This document shows, in pieces, positions 16,805 to 25,422 of a DNA stretch of 64,000 bases (positions are counted from its first letter, which is position 1; the number at the start of each line of letters is the position of its first letter). The notes under the pieces were generated by a model, which saw nothing but the letters and a program-made list of their open reading frames with translations, searched no databases and had not been told where the DNA came from. Source of the stretch: Micromonospora lupini str. Lupac 08 (GTDB lineage Bacteria; Actinomycetota; Actinomycetes; Mycobacteriales; Micromonosporaceae). Location: positions 4,996,636 to 5,060,635 of the forward strand of contig NZ_HF570108.1 of assembly GCF_000297395.2 (NCBI RefSeq), read 5' to 3'. The position numbers were made by a program, and so were the translations under genes.

Positions 16805-18484
16805 TCAGGCCGCGTCGGCGTAGCAGTCGACGATGGACAGATCCAGGGGGAAGCGCACCGGGGTGTCACCGAACAGCAGGGCGGTGGCCCGCTCACCCGC
16901 CCGGCGCACCGCCGCCGCGACGGCCTCGGCCTGCTCCGCCGGACAGTGCGCCACCACCTCGTCGTGCTGGAAGAAGACCAGCTCCGCGTCGGTCCCGGCC
17001 AGCTCGGTGCGCAGGGTGGCCAGCAGTGTGGAGGCCCACTCCGCGGCGGTGGCCTGGATGACGAAGTTGCGGGTGAACCGCCCCCGGGACCGGGCGGCCC
17101 GCGCCCGAGGGCTCTGCCGATCGGCCGCGGCGTCCGGATCGGCCGGCCCCTCGTCGGGGTCACCGAGCCCGACCGAGCCGGGTGGGCAGGTCCGCCCCAG
17201 CCACGAGCGGACCAGCCCACCCGCCTCGCCGGTGCGCGCCGCCGCCTCGACGTAGCCGAACGCCGTCGGGTAGCTGCGTTTCAGCACCGCCAGGGCCGGC
17301 ACCGCCGCACCGCCGGTCTGCCCGTACATGGCGCCGAGCAGGGCCACCTTGGCCCGGGGACGGTCACCACCGAACGAGTCCCGGGCGAGCGCGGCGTACA
17401 GGTCGCCCGCGCCGCCCGCCGCCGCCAGCCGCGCGTCACCGGAGACCGCCGCCAGGACGCGGGGCTCCAACTGGCCGGCGTCGGCGACCACCAGCCGCCA
17501 GCCCGGATCGGCCACCACCGCCCGGCGGATCACCTTGGGGATCTGCAACGCGCCACCGCCCCGGGTCGCCCAGCGCCCGGAGACCACTCCGCCCGGCACG
17601 TACTCCGACTGGAACCGCCCGTCGCGCACCCACTGCTCACGCCAGGACCAGCCGTGCGCCGTCCAGATCCGATACAGCTCCTTGTATTCCAGCAGCAGGG
17701 GCACCGCCGGATGGTCCACCCCACGCAACACCCAGGCCCGGGTGCTGGGCAGCTCCACCCCGGCCCGGGCGAACGCCTTCAACAGCTCGGCCGGGGAGTC
17801 GGCGTGCAGGTGGCGCACGCCGAACGCGTCGGCGATCCGGGACGCCAACTCGGCCAGCCGGCGCGGCGGCCCGCCGACCGGGGACGGCTCCCCCAGCAGC
17901 TCGGCGAGGATCTCGTCGTGCACCTCGGCCCGCCAGGGCAGCCCGGCGGCGCCCATCTCCACCGCGATCAACGCGCCGGCCGACTCGGCGGCCACCAGCA
18001 GCCGGAACCGGCCCGGGTGCGCGGTGGTGGCGACCCGGGCGAGCTGGTCTGCGTACACCTGGGTCAGTGCCTCGATGCCCGGGCCCGGCGGGCCGGGCAG
18101 CGTGTCGAAGAGGGCGCCCTGGCCGTGCCCGGGTGGCGCGGCGGCGCGCGGTGGCGGGTCGGCCGGCACCGGCCCGCCGGTCAGGCGACCCCAGGCGGCG
18201 GCCAGCGAGCGGGGCTCGCCCCAGCGGCCGGCGTGCCCGAGCAGCAGCGCCTCGGTCAGCTCGACGTCGTGGCAACGCTCGACGCGCACCCCGGCCCGCA
18301 GCAGGGTCGGGTAGATCGCGCCCGCGGTGGCCCAGACCCACCGCGGGTGCTCGGTCGCCTCCCGTGCGGCCATCGCTGCCGCGAGGTCGCTGACGGTCTC
18401 GGTCGGGCCGACGGGTCGGCCGGCGGCGTCGAGCGGACGCAGCTCTCCCCCACCACGCTCGCCCGCCACCACCGCCACCAGCAC
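16805..18484 (-). CDS. Stand-alone DNA polymerase A-family protein (bifunctional 3'-5' exonuclease/DNA polymerase type)
   Basis: A 559-residue protein. The C-terminal half is a polymerase I palm/fingers: motif A VVADAGQLEPRVLAA (D335), motif B RAKVALLGAMYGQTG and motif C FFQHDEVVAH (D508), so both metal aspartates are present. The N-terminal half replaces the exonuclease region and shows a much degraded DnaQ-like fold (HDVELTEALLLGH). A low-complexity insert (GDPDEGPADPDAAADRQSPRARAARSRG in two parts) sits before the FVIQATAAEWA helix. It lacks the 5' nuclease domain of PolI. GTG 18484 is chosen; CAGAAT 7 nt upstream could make it leaderless. Role in repair or replication is not established. 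Confidence 0.82.
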   Translation of the reverse strand: MLVAVVAGERGGGELRPLDAAGRPVGPTETVSDLAAAMAAREATEHPRWVWATAGAIYPTLLRAGVRVERCHDVELTEALLLGHAGRWGEPRSLAAAWGRLTGGPVPADPPPRAAAPPGHGQGALFDTLPGPPGPGIEALTQVYADQLARVATTAHPGRFRLLVAAESAGALIAVEMGAAGLPWRAEVHDEILAELLGEPSPVGGPPRRLAELASRIADAFGVRHLHADSPAELLKAFARAGVELPSTRAWVLRGVDHPAVPLLLEYKELYRIWTAHGWSWREQWVRDGRFQSEYVPGGVVSGRWATRGGGALQIPKVIRRAVVADPGWRLVVADAGQLEPRVLAAVSGDARLAAAGGAGDLYAALARDSFGGDRPRAKVALLGAMYGQTGGAAVPALAVLKRSYPTAFGYVEAAARTGEAGGLVRSWLGRTCPPGSVGLGDPDEGPADPDAAADRQSPRARAARSRGRFTRNFVIQATAAEWASTLLATLRTELAGTDAELVFFQHDEVVAHCPAEQAEAVAAAVRRAGERATALLFGDTPVRFPLDLSIVDCYADAA

Positions 18485-18559
18485 GAATGTGATTCTGCCT
18501 TCCCCCTCCGACAGGAAAACAGGTCGGTGGGTCGGCCCGGCGCTCGGTAGCGTGGCGAG

Positions 18560-20347
18560 GTGCCTCCCCAGATCCCGCACGCCGACCCCGGCACCCCCGA
18601 CACCCGCGGTCCGATGCGGTACCTGTGGTGGCTGGTCCGGTGCCAGCCCTGGCGGGTGCTGCGCGGCAGCCTGTTCAGCATGGCCTGGATGACCGGGCTC
18701 TCGGCCCAGCCCTACCTGATCGCCCACGCCGTCGACGACGGCCTGCGCGCCCGTGACACCCGTGCCCTGACCCTGTGGGTCGCGGCGGTCGTCGTGGCGG
18801 GGATGGCGTTGTCGTACCTGGGCATCATGCGACACCGCACGATGACCTTCATCCGCGAAGATGCCAAGGCCCGCTCGGCGGAGGTGCTGCTGCGTCAGCT
18901 CTCCCGGATCGGCGCGGCGCTGCCGCGCCGATCCGCCGCCGGTGAGGTGGCCACCGTGGGCGGTTCCGACATCGACTGGACGGCGCAGGTGCTGACCCTG
19001 ACCGGGCCGGGGGTCGGCGCGATCGTCGCGTGCGGGGTCATCGCCGTGGTGCTCTGGTCGATCTCGCCGCTGCTCGCGCTCTGCGTGCTGGCCGGGGTGC
19101 CGGCGGTCGCGCTTGTCGTCGGGCCGCTGCTGCGCCGACTGGAACGGGCGGAGTCGATCTACCGGAAGCAGCAGGGCGCGCTCACCGCCCGATCCGGCGA
19201 CATCGTGGCCGGGCTGCGCGTGCTCGCCGGGGTGGGCGGCCGGGACCTCTTCGCCCGACGGTACGCGGCCCGATCCCAGGACCTTCGCGCCGAGGGTTAC
19301 CGCGTCGGCGCGGTCGTCAGCTGGATCGACGCGGCGACCGTCGCCATCCCCGGCCTGTTCCTGGCGGTGGTGGTGTGGTTGACGGCCCGGATGGCGGTCA
19401 CCGGCGCCGTCAGTGTCGGTGAACTCGTCGCCGTCTACGGCTACGTCGCGAGCCTGATCGTGCCGGTCTGGTTCCTCATGGAGGGCAGCCACCAGCTGAT
19501 CCGGGGTCGGGTCGCCGCCCAGCGCATCGCCGACCTGCTCCGGCTCACCCCCGACGATGTCGGCGGCCCGGGTCGCCGGTGGCCGTCCGCCGTTCCCGAC
19601 GCGCGACACCCGGACGCGGTGGCCGCGCCGAGCGGCCCCGCCGACCTGCACGACCCGGTGACCGGGCTGACCGTGCACGCCGGCCGGCTGACCGCGGTGG
19701 CCGCCGACGACCCGGCGGCGGCCGTGGCGCTTGCCGACCGGCTGGGCCGGTACGTCGTCAGCGACACCACCTGGGGCGGCGTACCGCTGACCGGGGTCGC
19801 CCTGGACGAGGTCCGCGCCCGGATCCTGGTCGCCGATCACGACTCGTACCTCTTCGCCGGAGCGCTGCGCGACGTCCTGCGCCCCGGCAGCGACGACGAA
19901 CGGCTGCGCACCGCCCTGCGGACCGCCTCGGCCGACGACATCGTCGACGCCCTCCCGGCCGGGCTGGACACTCCGCTGGACGCCCGGGCCCGGACGCTCT
20001 CCGGCGGTCAACGCCAACGGGTACGCCTGGCCCGGTCGCTGCTCGCCGAGCCGGAGGTGCTGATCCTCGTGGACCCGACCTCGGCCGTGGACGCGCACAC
20101 CGAGGCGCGGATCGCCGATCGGCTGCGGACCGCCCGGGCCGGGCGGACCACCGTGGTGCTCGCCACGTCGCCGCTGCTGCTCGGCCGCGCCGACGTGGTG
20201 GCGCTCCTGAGCGGGGGCCGGATCACCGCCACCGGCACCCACGAGGGCCTGCTCGAATACGTTCCGGGGTACCGGCACCTGGTGGCCCGCGGCGACGACG
20301 ACCCGGTGGCCGAGCGGCCCGCCGACGCCGAGGAGGCGTACCGGTGA
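18560..20347 (+). CDS. ABC exporter half-transporter 1 (TMD-NBD) with degenerate nucleotide site
   Basis: A 595-residue half-exporter: six membrane helices over about residues 20-300, then an ATPase domain. The Walker A region is lost: where GxxGxGKST should be it reads AADDPAAA (381-388). Walker B ends in VDPTSAVD (D505, P506), so the catalytic glutamate is replaced by proline. The signature LSGGQRQ (480-486) is intact. These losses are complementary to those in the partner gene, which overlaps it by 4 bp (GTGA). GTG 18560 follows a TAGCGT -10-like hexamer (18548-18553) by 6 nt, suggesting a leaderless transcript. Cargo unknown. Confidence 0.9.
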   Translation: MPPQIPHADPGTPDTRGPMRYLWWLVRCQPWRVLRGSLFSMAWMTGLSAQPYLIAHAVDDGLRARDTRALTLWVAAVVVAGMALSYLGIMRHRTMTFIREDAKARSAEVLLRQLSRIGAALPRRSAAGEVATVGGSDIDWTAQVLTLTGPGVGAIVACGVIAVVLWSISPLLALCVLAGVPAVALVVGPLLRRLERAESIYRKQQGALTARSGDIVAGLRVLAGVGGRDLFARRYAARSQDLRAEGYRVGAVVSWIDAATVAIPGLFLAVVVWLTARMAVTGAVSVGELVAVYGYVASLIVPVWFLMEGSHQLIRGRVAAQRIADLLRLTPDDVGGPGRRWPSAVPDARHPDAVAAPSGPADLHDPVTGLTVHAGRLTAVAADDPAAAVALADRLGRYVVSDTTWGGVPLTGVALDEVRARILVADHDSYLFAGALRDVLRPGSDDERLRTALRTASADDIVDALPAGLDTPLDARARTLSGGQRQRVRLARSLLAEPEVLILVDPTSAVDAHTEARIADRLRTARAGRTTVVLATSPLLLGRADVVALLSGGRITATGTHEGLLEYVPGYRHLVARGDDDPVAERPADAEEAYR

Positions 20348-22095
20348 CCCGGCTGCCGGTCGCGGACCGCCGCACCGTACGCCGTGCCCTGCGCGACCTG
20401 ATCAGCCGGCATCGCCGGGCGGTAGGCATTGTGCTGGCGTTGCACAGCGCCGCCGCGCTCGCCGGGCTCGCCCCGCCCTGGCTGCTGGGCACCATCGTCG
20501 ACCGGGTCACCGCCGGCACCGTAGTGGCCACCGTGGACCGGCTGGCACTGGCGATCGCCGGCTGCGTCCTGGTCAGCGCGCTGCTCTCCCGCTACGCCCA
20601 GTACGCCGGTCACCGCTTCGCCGAACGGGCCGTCGCCGAGCTGCGCGAGCAGTTCGTCAGCCGCACGCTCGGGCTGCCCGTCTCGGTCGTCGAGCGCGCC
20701 GGCTCCGGCGACCTCGCGACCCGCAGCTCGATCGACGTGGCGACCGTCGGAACCACGGTGCGGGACGTGGTGCCCGTCATCGTCATCGCCTCGGTGCAGT
20801 TGACATTGCTGTTCGGAGCGGTGTTCCTGCTGCATCCACTGCTCGGGCTCGCGGCGCTGGCCGGGCTGCCGTCGATCGTGGCGGTGACACGGTGGTACCT
20901 GCGTCGGGCCAGCTCCGCGTACCTCACCGAGGGCGCCGCGGCGGCCGAGCTGACCGAGACCCTGACCACCACCGCCGAGGGCGCCCGCACGGTCGAGGCG
21001 CTGCGGCTGGCCGACGACCGGATCCGGCACGGCACCGCCCGCGTCACAGGTGTGTGGCAGGCCCGGCGGGCGACCCTCGCGCTGCGTACCGTGTTCTTCT
21101 CGGCCGTGGAGGCCAGCTACCCGCTGCCCATCGCCATGGTCCTGCTCGTCGGCGGTTACCTGCTCGCCGCCGACCGGGTCTCGCTCGGCGCGGTGGTCGC
21201 CGCCGCGCTCTACCTCCAGCAGGCCGTCGACCCGATGGACCGGCTGTTGCAGTGGACGGAGCAGGCGCAGCGCGGGTTCGCGTCGTACGCCCGGGTGCTC
21301 GGCGTCGGCCTGGTGCCCCCGGAGCCGCCCGGCGCCACGACCACCTCGCGGGGCGAGCGGCTCGTCGTCCGCACGGCGCGGTTCTCGTACGCCGACGGTC
21401 ACGACGTGCTGCACGGCATCGACCTGGAGGTGCAGCCCGGCGAACGGCTGGCCGTCGTCGGCCCGTCGGGCGCCGGCAAGTCGACCCTGGCCCGGCTGCT
21501 GGCCGGCATCGACGCGCCCCGGCAGGGGGTCGTCAGCATCGGCGGTTGCCCGGTCACCGACCTGGACCCGGCCGAACGCCGGCGGCGGATCGCCCTGGTC
21601 ACCCAGGAGCACCACGTGTTCATCGGCTCGGTACGCGACAACCTCGCGTTCGCCGCGCCGGACGCCTCGGACGAGCAGATGCGCGCCGCGCTGGCCACCG
21701 TGGGCGCCGACTGGTACGACGAGCTGGCCGAGGGTCTGGACACGGCGCTCGGCGACGGCGCCCGGCAGCTCGGCGCGGCCGAGGCCCAGCAACTGGCGCT
21801 GGCCCGGTTGGTGCTCGCCGACCCGCACACGCTGATCCTGGACGAGGCGACCGCGGCGCTCGACCCGAGCACCGCCCGACGGACCGAGCGGGCCCTGGCC
21901 GCCGTGCTCGTCGGGCGGACCGTCATCGCCATCGCGCACCGGCTCAACACCGCGCACGACGCCGACCGGGTGGCCGTCCTGGCCGACGGCCGGATCACCG
22001 AGATCGGCAGCCACGACGACCTCGTCGCGGCCGGCGGGGCGTACGCGGCGCTCTGGCGCTCGTGGCACGCACACGCCGACGAGCGCCAGAGGTGA
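20344..22095 (+). CDS. ABC exporter half-transporter 2 (TMD-NBD) with intact ATP-binding but altered signature
   Basis: A 583-residue half-exporter. Its ATPase domain has a perfect Walker A GPSGAGKST (K379) and Walker B LILDEATAALD (D500, E501), but the signature is LGAAEAQ (476-482) in place of LSGGQ. In a head-to-tail dimer its Walker A pairs with the partner's intact signature to make one working site, while its altered signature faces the partner's lost Walker A. GTG 20344 overlaps the upstream stop. The 3' end of the gene contains a perfect 11-bp hairpin, and the stop lies only 4 bp from the convergent ngcG-like gene. Confidence 0.9.
   Translation: MTRLPVADRRTVRRALRDLISRHRRAVGIVLALHSAAALAGLAPPWLLGTIVDRVTAGTVVATVDRLALAIAGCVLVSALLSRYAQYAGHRFAERAVAELREQFVSRTLGLPVSVVERAGSGDLATRSSIDVATVGTTVRDVVPVIVIASVQLTLLFGAVFLLHPLLGLAALAGLPSIVAVTRWYLRRASSAYLTEGAAAAELTETLTTTAEGARTVEALRLADDRIRHGTARVTGVWQARRATLALRTVFFSAVEASYPLPIAMVLLVGGYLLAADRVSLGAVVAAALYLQQAVDPMDRLLQWTEQAQRGFASYARVLGVGLVPPEPPGATTTSRGERLVVRTARFSYADGHDVLHGIDLEVQPGERLAVVGPSGAGKSTLARLLAGIDAPRQGVVSIGGCPVTDLDPAERRRRIALVTQEHHVFIGSVRDNLAFAAPDASDEQMRAALATVGADWYDELAEGLDTALGDGARQLGAAEAQQLALARLVLADPHTLILDEATAALDPSTARRTERALAAVLVGRTVIAIAHRLNTAHDADRVAVLADGRITEIGSHDDLVAAGGAYAALWRSWHAHADERQR
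22053..22089 (+). terminator. Hairpin inside the 3' end of the exporter gene
   Basis: CTGGCGCTCGT (22053-22063) pairs perfectly with ACGAGCGCCAG (22079-22089) around a 15-nt loop. The stem ends 4 bp before the stop codon of the + strand exporter and 11 bp before the stop of the convergent permease gene. With no other intergenic space, this coding-embedded hairpin is the likely terminator for one or both operons. No U-tract is present. Confidence 0.55.
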
Positions 22096-22099
22096 GCGC

Positions 22100-23029
22100 C
22101 TACTTCACGGCGCCGGAGGTGAGACCGGCCTGGATCTGACGCTGGAAGACCGCGTACACGATGATCATCGGGAGAATGGCGATGGTCAGCGCCGCGAACA
22201 ACCCGGACCAGTCCGCCTCGTAGCCGGCGTTCACCGAGATGTCGGCGATGCCCTGGGTGAGCACCCACTTGTCCTTGGCGTTGGAGAGCAGCACCAGCGG
22301 GAGTTGGTACTGCGCCCACTGCCCGATGATGTTGAAGATCGCCACGCTGATCAGGCCCGGCTTCGCCATCGGCATCATGACCTGGAAGAACAGCCGGCTG
22401 TGCCCGCACCCGTCGATCATCCCGGCCTCGGCGACCGAGGTCGGCAGCGTCTTGAAGAACGCCGCCAGGAAGAAGATCGTGAACGGCAGCGAGTAGGCGA
22501 TGTAGACCAGGATCACGCCCTGGTAGGTGTCCAGCATGCCCAGCTGCTTCACCACGAAGAAGAGCGGCACCAGGGCCAGGAACACCGGGAACGCCAGTCC
22601 GGAGACGAAGAGGTAGTAGATCGCCCGGTTGCCCCAGAACCGGTAGCGGGCCAGCACGTACGCCGCCATCGAGCCGAGCAGCATGGTGCCGAAGGTGCTG
22701 CACCCGACCACGAGGACGCTGTTGAGGAAGTACCTGCCGACGTGCGCCTTGGTCCACGCCCGGCCGAAGTTCTCCCACCGCAGCTCCGCCGGGAGCGTCC
22801 ACGGGCTGCTGAAGATCTCGCTGGTGTTCTTGAACGCGGCGAGGAAGGTCCAGAGGATCGGCACGATCACGATCACCGCCCACACGGCGAGCGCGACGTG
22901 CCCCAGGCCGGCGAAGAGCCGTACCTCGGAACGGGGGTCCTTGTCGCGCCGACCGCCGGCTGCGGACGGGTCGCCGGTCTTCGGCGGTAGGGCCGCCGGC
23001 GTCGGCGGCAGCGTCGACTGGGGGTTCAT
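22100..23029 (-). CDS. ngcG: GlcNAc/chitobiose ABC transporter permease NgcG
   Basis: A 309-residue MalG-type permease with six membrane helices after a disordered Pro/Arg-rich N-terminus. The EAA loop reads SVAEAGMIDGCGHSRLFFQVMMP. Assignment to NgcG rests on its neighbours: an NgcE-type binding protein and a MalF-type partner in the order described for Streptomyces ngcEFG. The ATG overlaps the preceding stop by one base (TGATG). No ATPase is encoded nearby, as is normal for systems that share MsiK. Confidence 0.85.
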   Translation of the reverse strand: MNPQSTLPPTPAALPPKTGDPSAAGGRRDKDPRSEVRLFAGLGHVALAVWAVIVIVPILWTFLAAFKNTSEIFSSPWTLPAELRWENFGRAWTKAHVGRYFLNSVLVVGCSTFGTMLLGSMAAYVLARYRFWGNRAIYYLFVSGLAFPVFLALVPLFFVVKQLGMLDTYQGVILVYIAYSLPFTIFFLAAFFKTLPTSVAEAGMIDGCGHSRLFFQVMMPMAKPGLISVAIFNIIGQWAQYQLPLVLLSNAKDKWVLTQGIADISVNAGYEADWSGLFAALTIAILPMIIVYAVFQRQIQAGLTSGAVK

Positions 23030-23937
23030 CAGTACTCCACGCTTTCCCGCTTGGTGAGCCGCAGCGTCAGCGCCGCGAACGTGAGGGTGAGGAAGAACAA
23101 CGCGACGCCCATCGCCGAGGCGTAGCCGTACTTCGAGTAGACGAACGCGTTGCGGTAGATCTCCATGGCCAGCACGGTCGTGGCACCGTCCGGGCCGCCA
23201 CCGTCCACCGAGAGCACCGCCACGATGGCGAACGCGTCGAACGCCGCGATGCCCAGATACACCCACGCGACCTGGAGGGTGTCCCAGAGCAGCGGCAGGG
23301 TGACCCGGAAGAACAGCGTCACCCTGCTCGCCCCGTCCATCTCCGCGGCCTCGTAGATCTCACCCGGGATGGAGGCCATCCCGGCCGAGAAGAGCACCAC
23401 GTAGAAGCCGACGGCCTGCCAGACCAGCACCGCGAGGATCGACCAGAGGGCCAGGTTCGGCTTGACCAGGAAGAGGATCGGCTCCAGGCCGATCTTCATC
23501 AGCACGCCGTTGATCAGACCCGACTCGTTCGGCCGGTAGACCATCTGGAACAGCACCGCGATGATCGCCACCGCCAGGACCTGGGGGAAGAAGAACACCA
23601 CCCGGTAGAACTTCGCCCCCCAGACCCCCTGGCGTTGACCGCCACTGCTCTTGCCACCCACGTTGAGCAGGAAGGCGAAGAACAACGCGATGGCGATGGT
23701 GATCAGCGGCAGGGCAAGCAGCAGTACGCCGTGGTGCTGGACCGCCTTCCAGAAGGCGCCGTCGTCGAGCAGCCTCCGGTAGTTGTCGAAGCCCACCCAC
23801 TGCGGGGCGGAGAGCCCTCGCCAGTTGGTCATCGAGATCTGGAACGCCTGCGCGTACGGCCAGATCACGAATGTCACGTACAGCGCGACCGGGGCGAACA
23901 GGAACCCGATCACGAATGGATACTTGCCGTGCCGCAT
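23029..23937 (-). CDS. ngcF: GlcNAc/chitobiose ABC transporter permease NgcF
   Basis: A 302-residue MalF-type permease. Membrane helices begin at PFVIGFLFAPVALYVTFV; the EAA loop is IYEAAEMDGASRVTLFFRVTLP. It follows the binding-protein gene by 18 bp and is coupled to ngcG by a TGATG overlap. With NgcG it would form the membrane channel for N-acetylglucosamine and N,N'-diacetylchitobiose. Confidence 0.86.
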   Translation of the reverse strand: MRHGKYPFVIGFLFAPVALYVTFVIWPYAQAFQISMTNWRGLSAPQWVGFDNYRRLLDDGAFWKAVQHHGVLLLALPLITIAIALFFAFLLNVGGKSSGGQRQGVWGAKFYRVVFFFPQVLAVAIIAVLFQMVYRPNESGLINGVLMKIGLEPILFLVKPNLALWSILAVLVWQAVGFYVVLFSAGMASIPGEIYEAAEMDGASRVTLFFRVTLPLLWDTLQVAWVYLGIAAFDAFAIVAVLSVDGGGPDGATTVLAMEIYRNAFVYSKYGYASAMGVALFFLTLTFAALTLRLTKRESVEY

Positions 23938-23955
23938 GACCCTAGCTCCGATCGA

Positions 23956-25395
23956 TCAGCGCTTGAACTTGGCGACCGAGCTGTCCTTCTTGATCGCGTC
24001 GGCGCGCTTCTGGATCCGCTCCACGAAGGCGTCCGCGTTGATCCGGCCGAACATCAGCTCGTTGGTGGCGCTGCGCGCCTCCGTGTCGAGCTCCTTGTAC
24101 CAGCCGTCGAAGTACAGGTTGAACACGTCCTGGCCGGCCGCCTTGAGCGCGGCCTGCGAGCTGGCCACACCGGGCGGGAAGGCGAAGCCCTCCGAACCGG
24201 CGGTGACCACGGTCGGGGCCTTGACCACCTCGGTGAAGCCCTTCGCGCCCGCCGTGGACAGCATCTGGCGCATGTACTCCAGGCCGCCCTTGGGGTTCTT
24301 GCTCTTCGCCGAGACGAAGTAGCCCTCGCCCGCGGTGGCCCGCAGCGCGGTGGCCGGCAGCTTGTCCGACGCGGTGAGGCTCGGCACCGGCATGAGCTGG
24401 TAGTCGAAGCCGGCCGGGGTGTCCTGCTTCTGCTCGCCCTCCAGCCAGTCACCGCTGGGGTACAGGGCCACCTTGTACTGGTTCTGCCGCAGCTGCACGT
24501 CGGTGTGCTTGAGCCCTTCGAAGCTCTTGTCGCTGAACTTCGCGCCGACCTCGGCCCACGCCGTGGCCGCCTGCTTGACCGCGTCCTGCTTCCAGGCGCC
24601 GTCCTCCAGGTTGTCGATGTTCTTCAGCACCTCCACGCCACCGATCTTGGCGGCCTGGGTGAGGATCACGTTCCACTGGTAGTAGGCCGCGTTCGCCCCG
24701 GCGTAGCCGTACGGGGTGATGCCCTTGGCCTTGATCTTGGTGAGCAGGGCGATGAAGTCGTCCCACGTCTTCGCCGGCGCCCAGCCGTTGTCCTTGAACA
24801 GCTTGGCCGAGTACCAGATGCCGAAGACCGTGGAGACGTAGTACAGCACGTACGGCTTGCCGTTGAACGAGCCCGCCTCGACGGTGCCCGGCACCACGGT
24901 GTCGCGGACCTTCTTGGCCGGGTCGTCGACCGACGGGGCGTCCCACAGCTCGGTGAGGTCCTGGAGCTGACCGTCGGCGACAAGCGCGCCGAAGTCCATC
25001 AGCTTCTCGCCCGAGTTGTTCACGAACTCCGGCGGGTTGCCGGACGCGAACCGCGGCTGCAGGACGGTGGAGACGGCCTGCGTGGACTGGTGCTTGATCT
25101 CCGCCTTGGGGAACGCCTTCTTGTACAGCGGCTCGTGCACGTCGGTGGCGTACTTCTCGCCGTAGCCGCCGTTGAAGATGATCACCTCGATGGGTGCGTC
25201 CTCCTTGACGCCCAGCGGGTTGGTCGCGCTCTTGGTGCCTTCGGCGGCCTTCTCGTTCTCCTTGTCACCGCCGCTGCTCGTGGCGCAGGCGCTGAGCAGG
25301 CCGATGGCCGGGGTGGCGAGCATGCCCACGGCGGCGGCGCGACGCAGCACCGTGCGCCGGTCGAGTGCGGCCGGGTGCTCGGGGGTAATCGACAT
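23956..25395 (-). CDS. ngcE: GlcNAc/chitobiose ABC transporter substrate-binding lipoprotein NgcE
   Basis: A 479-residue binding protein. It starts with a twin-arginine type signal (DRRTVLRRAAAVGML) and a lipobox LLSAC with C37, so it is a Tat-exported lipoprotein. The mature protein resembles the NgcE family: VIIFNGGYGEKYA, an exposed VLYYVSTVFGIWYSAKLF segment and GEGYFVSAKSKNPKGGLEYMRQM. In Streptomyces this receptor binds GlcNAc and chitobiose. AAGGAGAGACG precedes the ATG. It lies 27 bp after the SIS-domain gene in a five-gene operon. Confidence 0.87.
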   Translation of the reverse strand: MSITPEHPAALDRRTVLRRAAAVGMLATPAIGLLSACATSSGGDKENEKAAEGTKSATNPLGVKEDAPIEVIIFNGGYGEKYATDVHEPLYKKAFPKAEIKHQSTQAVSTVLQPRFASGNPPEFVNNSGEKLMDFGALVADGQLQDLTELWDAPSVDDPAKKVRDTVVPGTVEAGSFNGKPYVLYYVSTVFGIWYSAKLFKDNGWAPAKTWDDFIALLTKIKAKGITPYGYAGANAAYYQWNVILTQAAKIGGVEVLKNIDNLEDGAWKQDAVKQAATAWAEVGAKFSDKSFEGLKHTDVQLRQNQYKVALYPSGDWLEGEQKQDTPAGFDYQLMPVPSLTASDKLPATALRATAGEGYFVSAKSKNPKGGLEYMRQMLSTAGAKGFTEVVKAPTVVTAGSEGFAFPPGVASSQAALKAAGQDVFNLYFDGWYKELDTEARSATNELMFGRINADAFVERIQKRADAIKKDSSVAKFKR

Positions 25396-25422
25396 CGTCG
25401 TCTCTCCTTGTGGAATTTCGGG

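Noticed and set aside
18485..20278. Upstream extension of the polymerase frame to more than 1100 residues
   Set aside because: It is antisense to the ABC exporter and shows the compositional bias of a shadow frame; homology begins at about 18484.
20008..22074. Minus-strand frame of 688 codons opposite the exporter
   Set aside because: Shadow of the GC-rich exporter sequence: low-complexity Gly/Arg/Asp composition and no domain.
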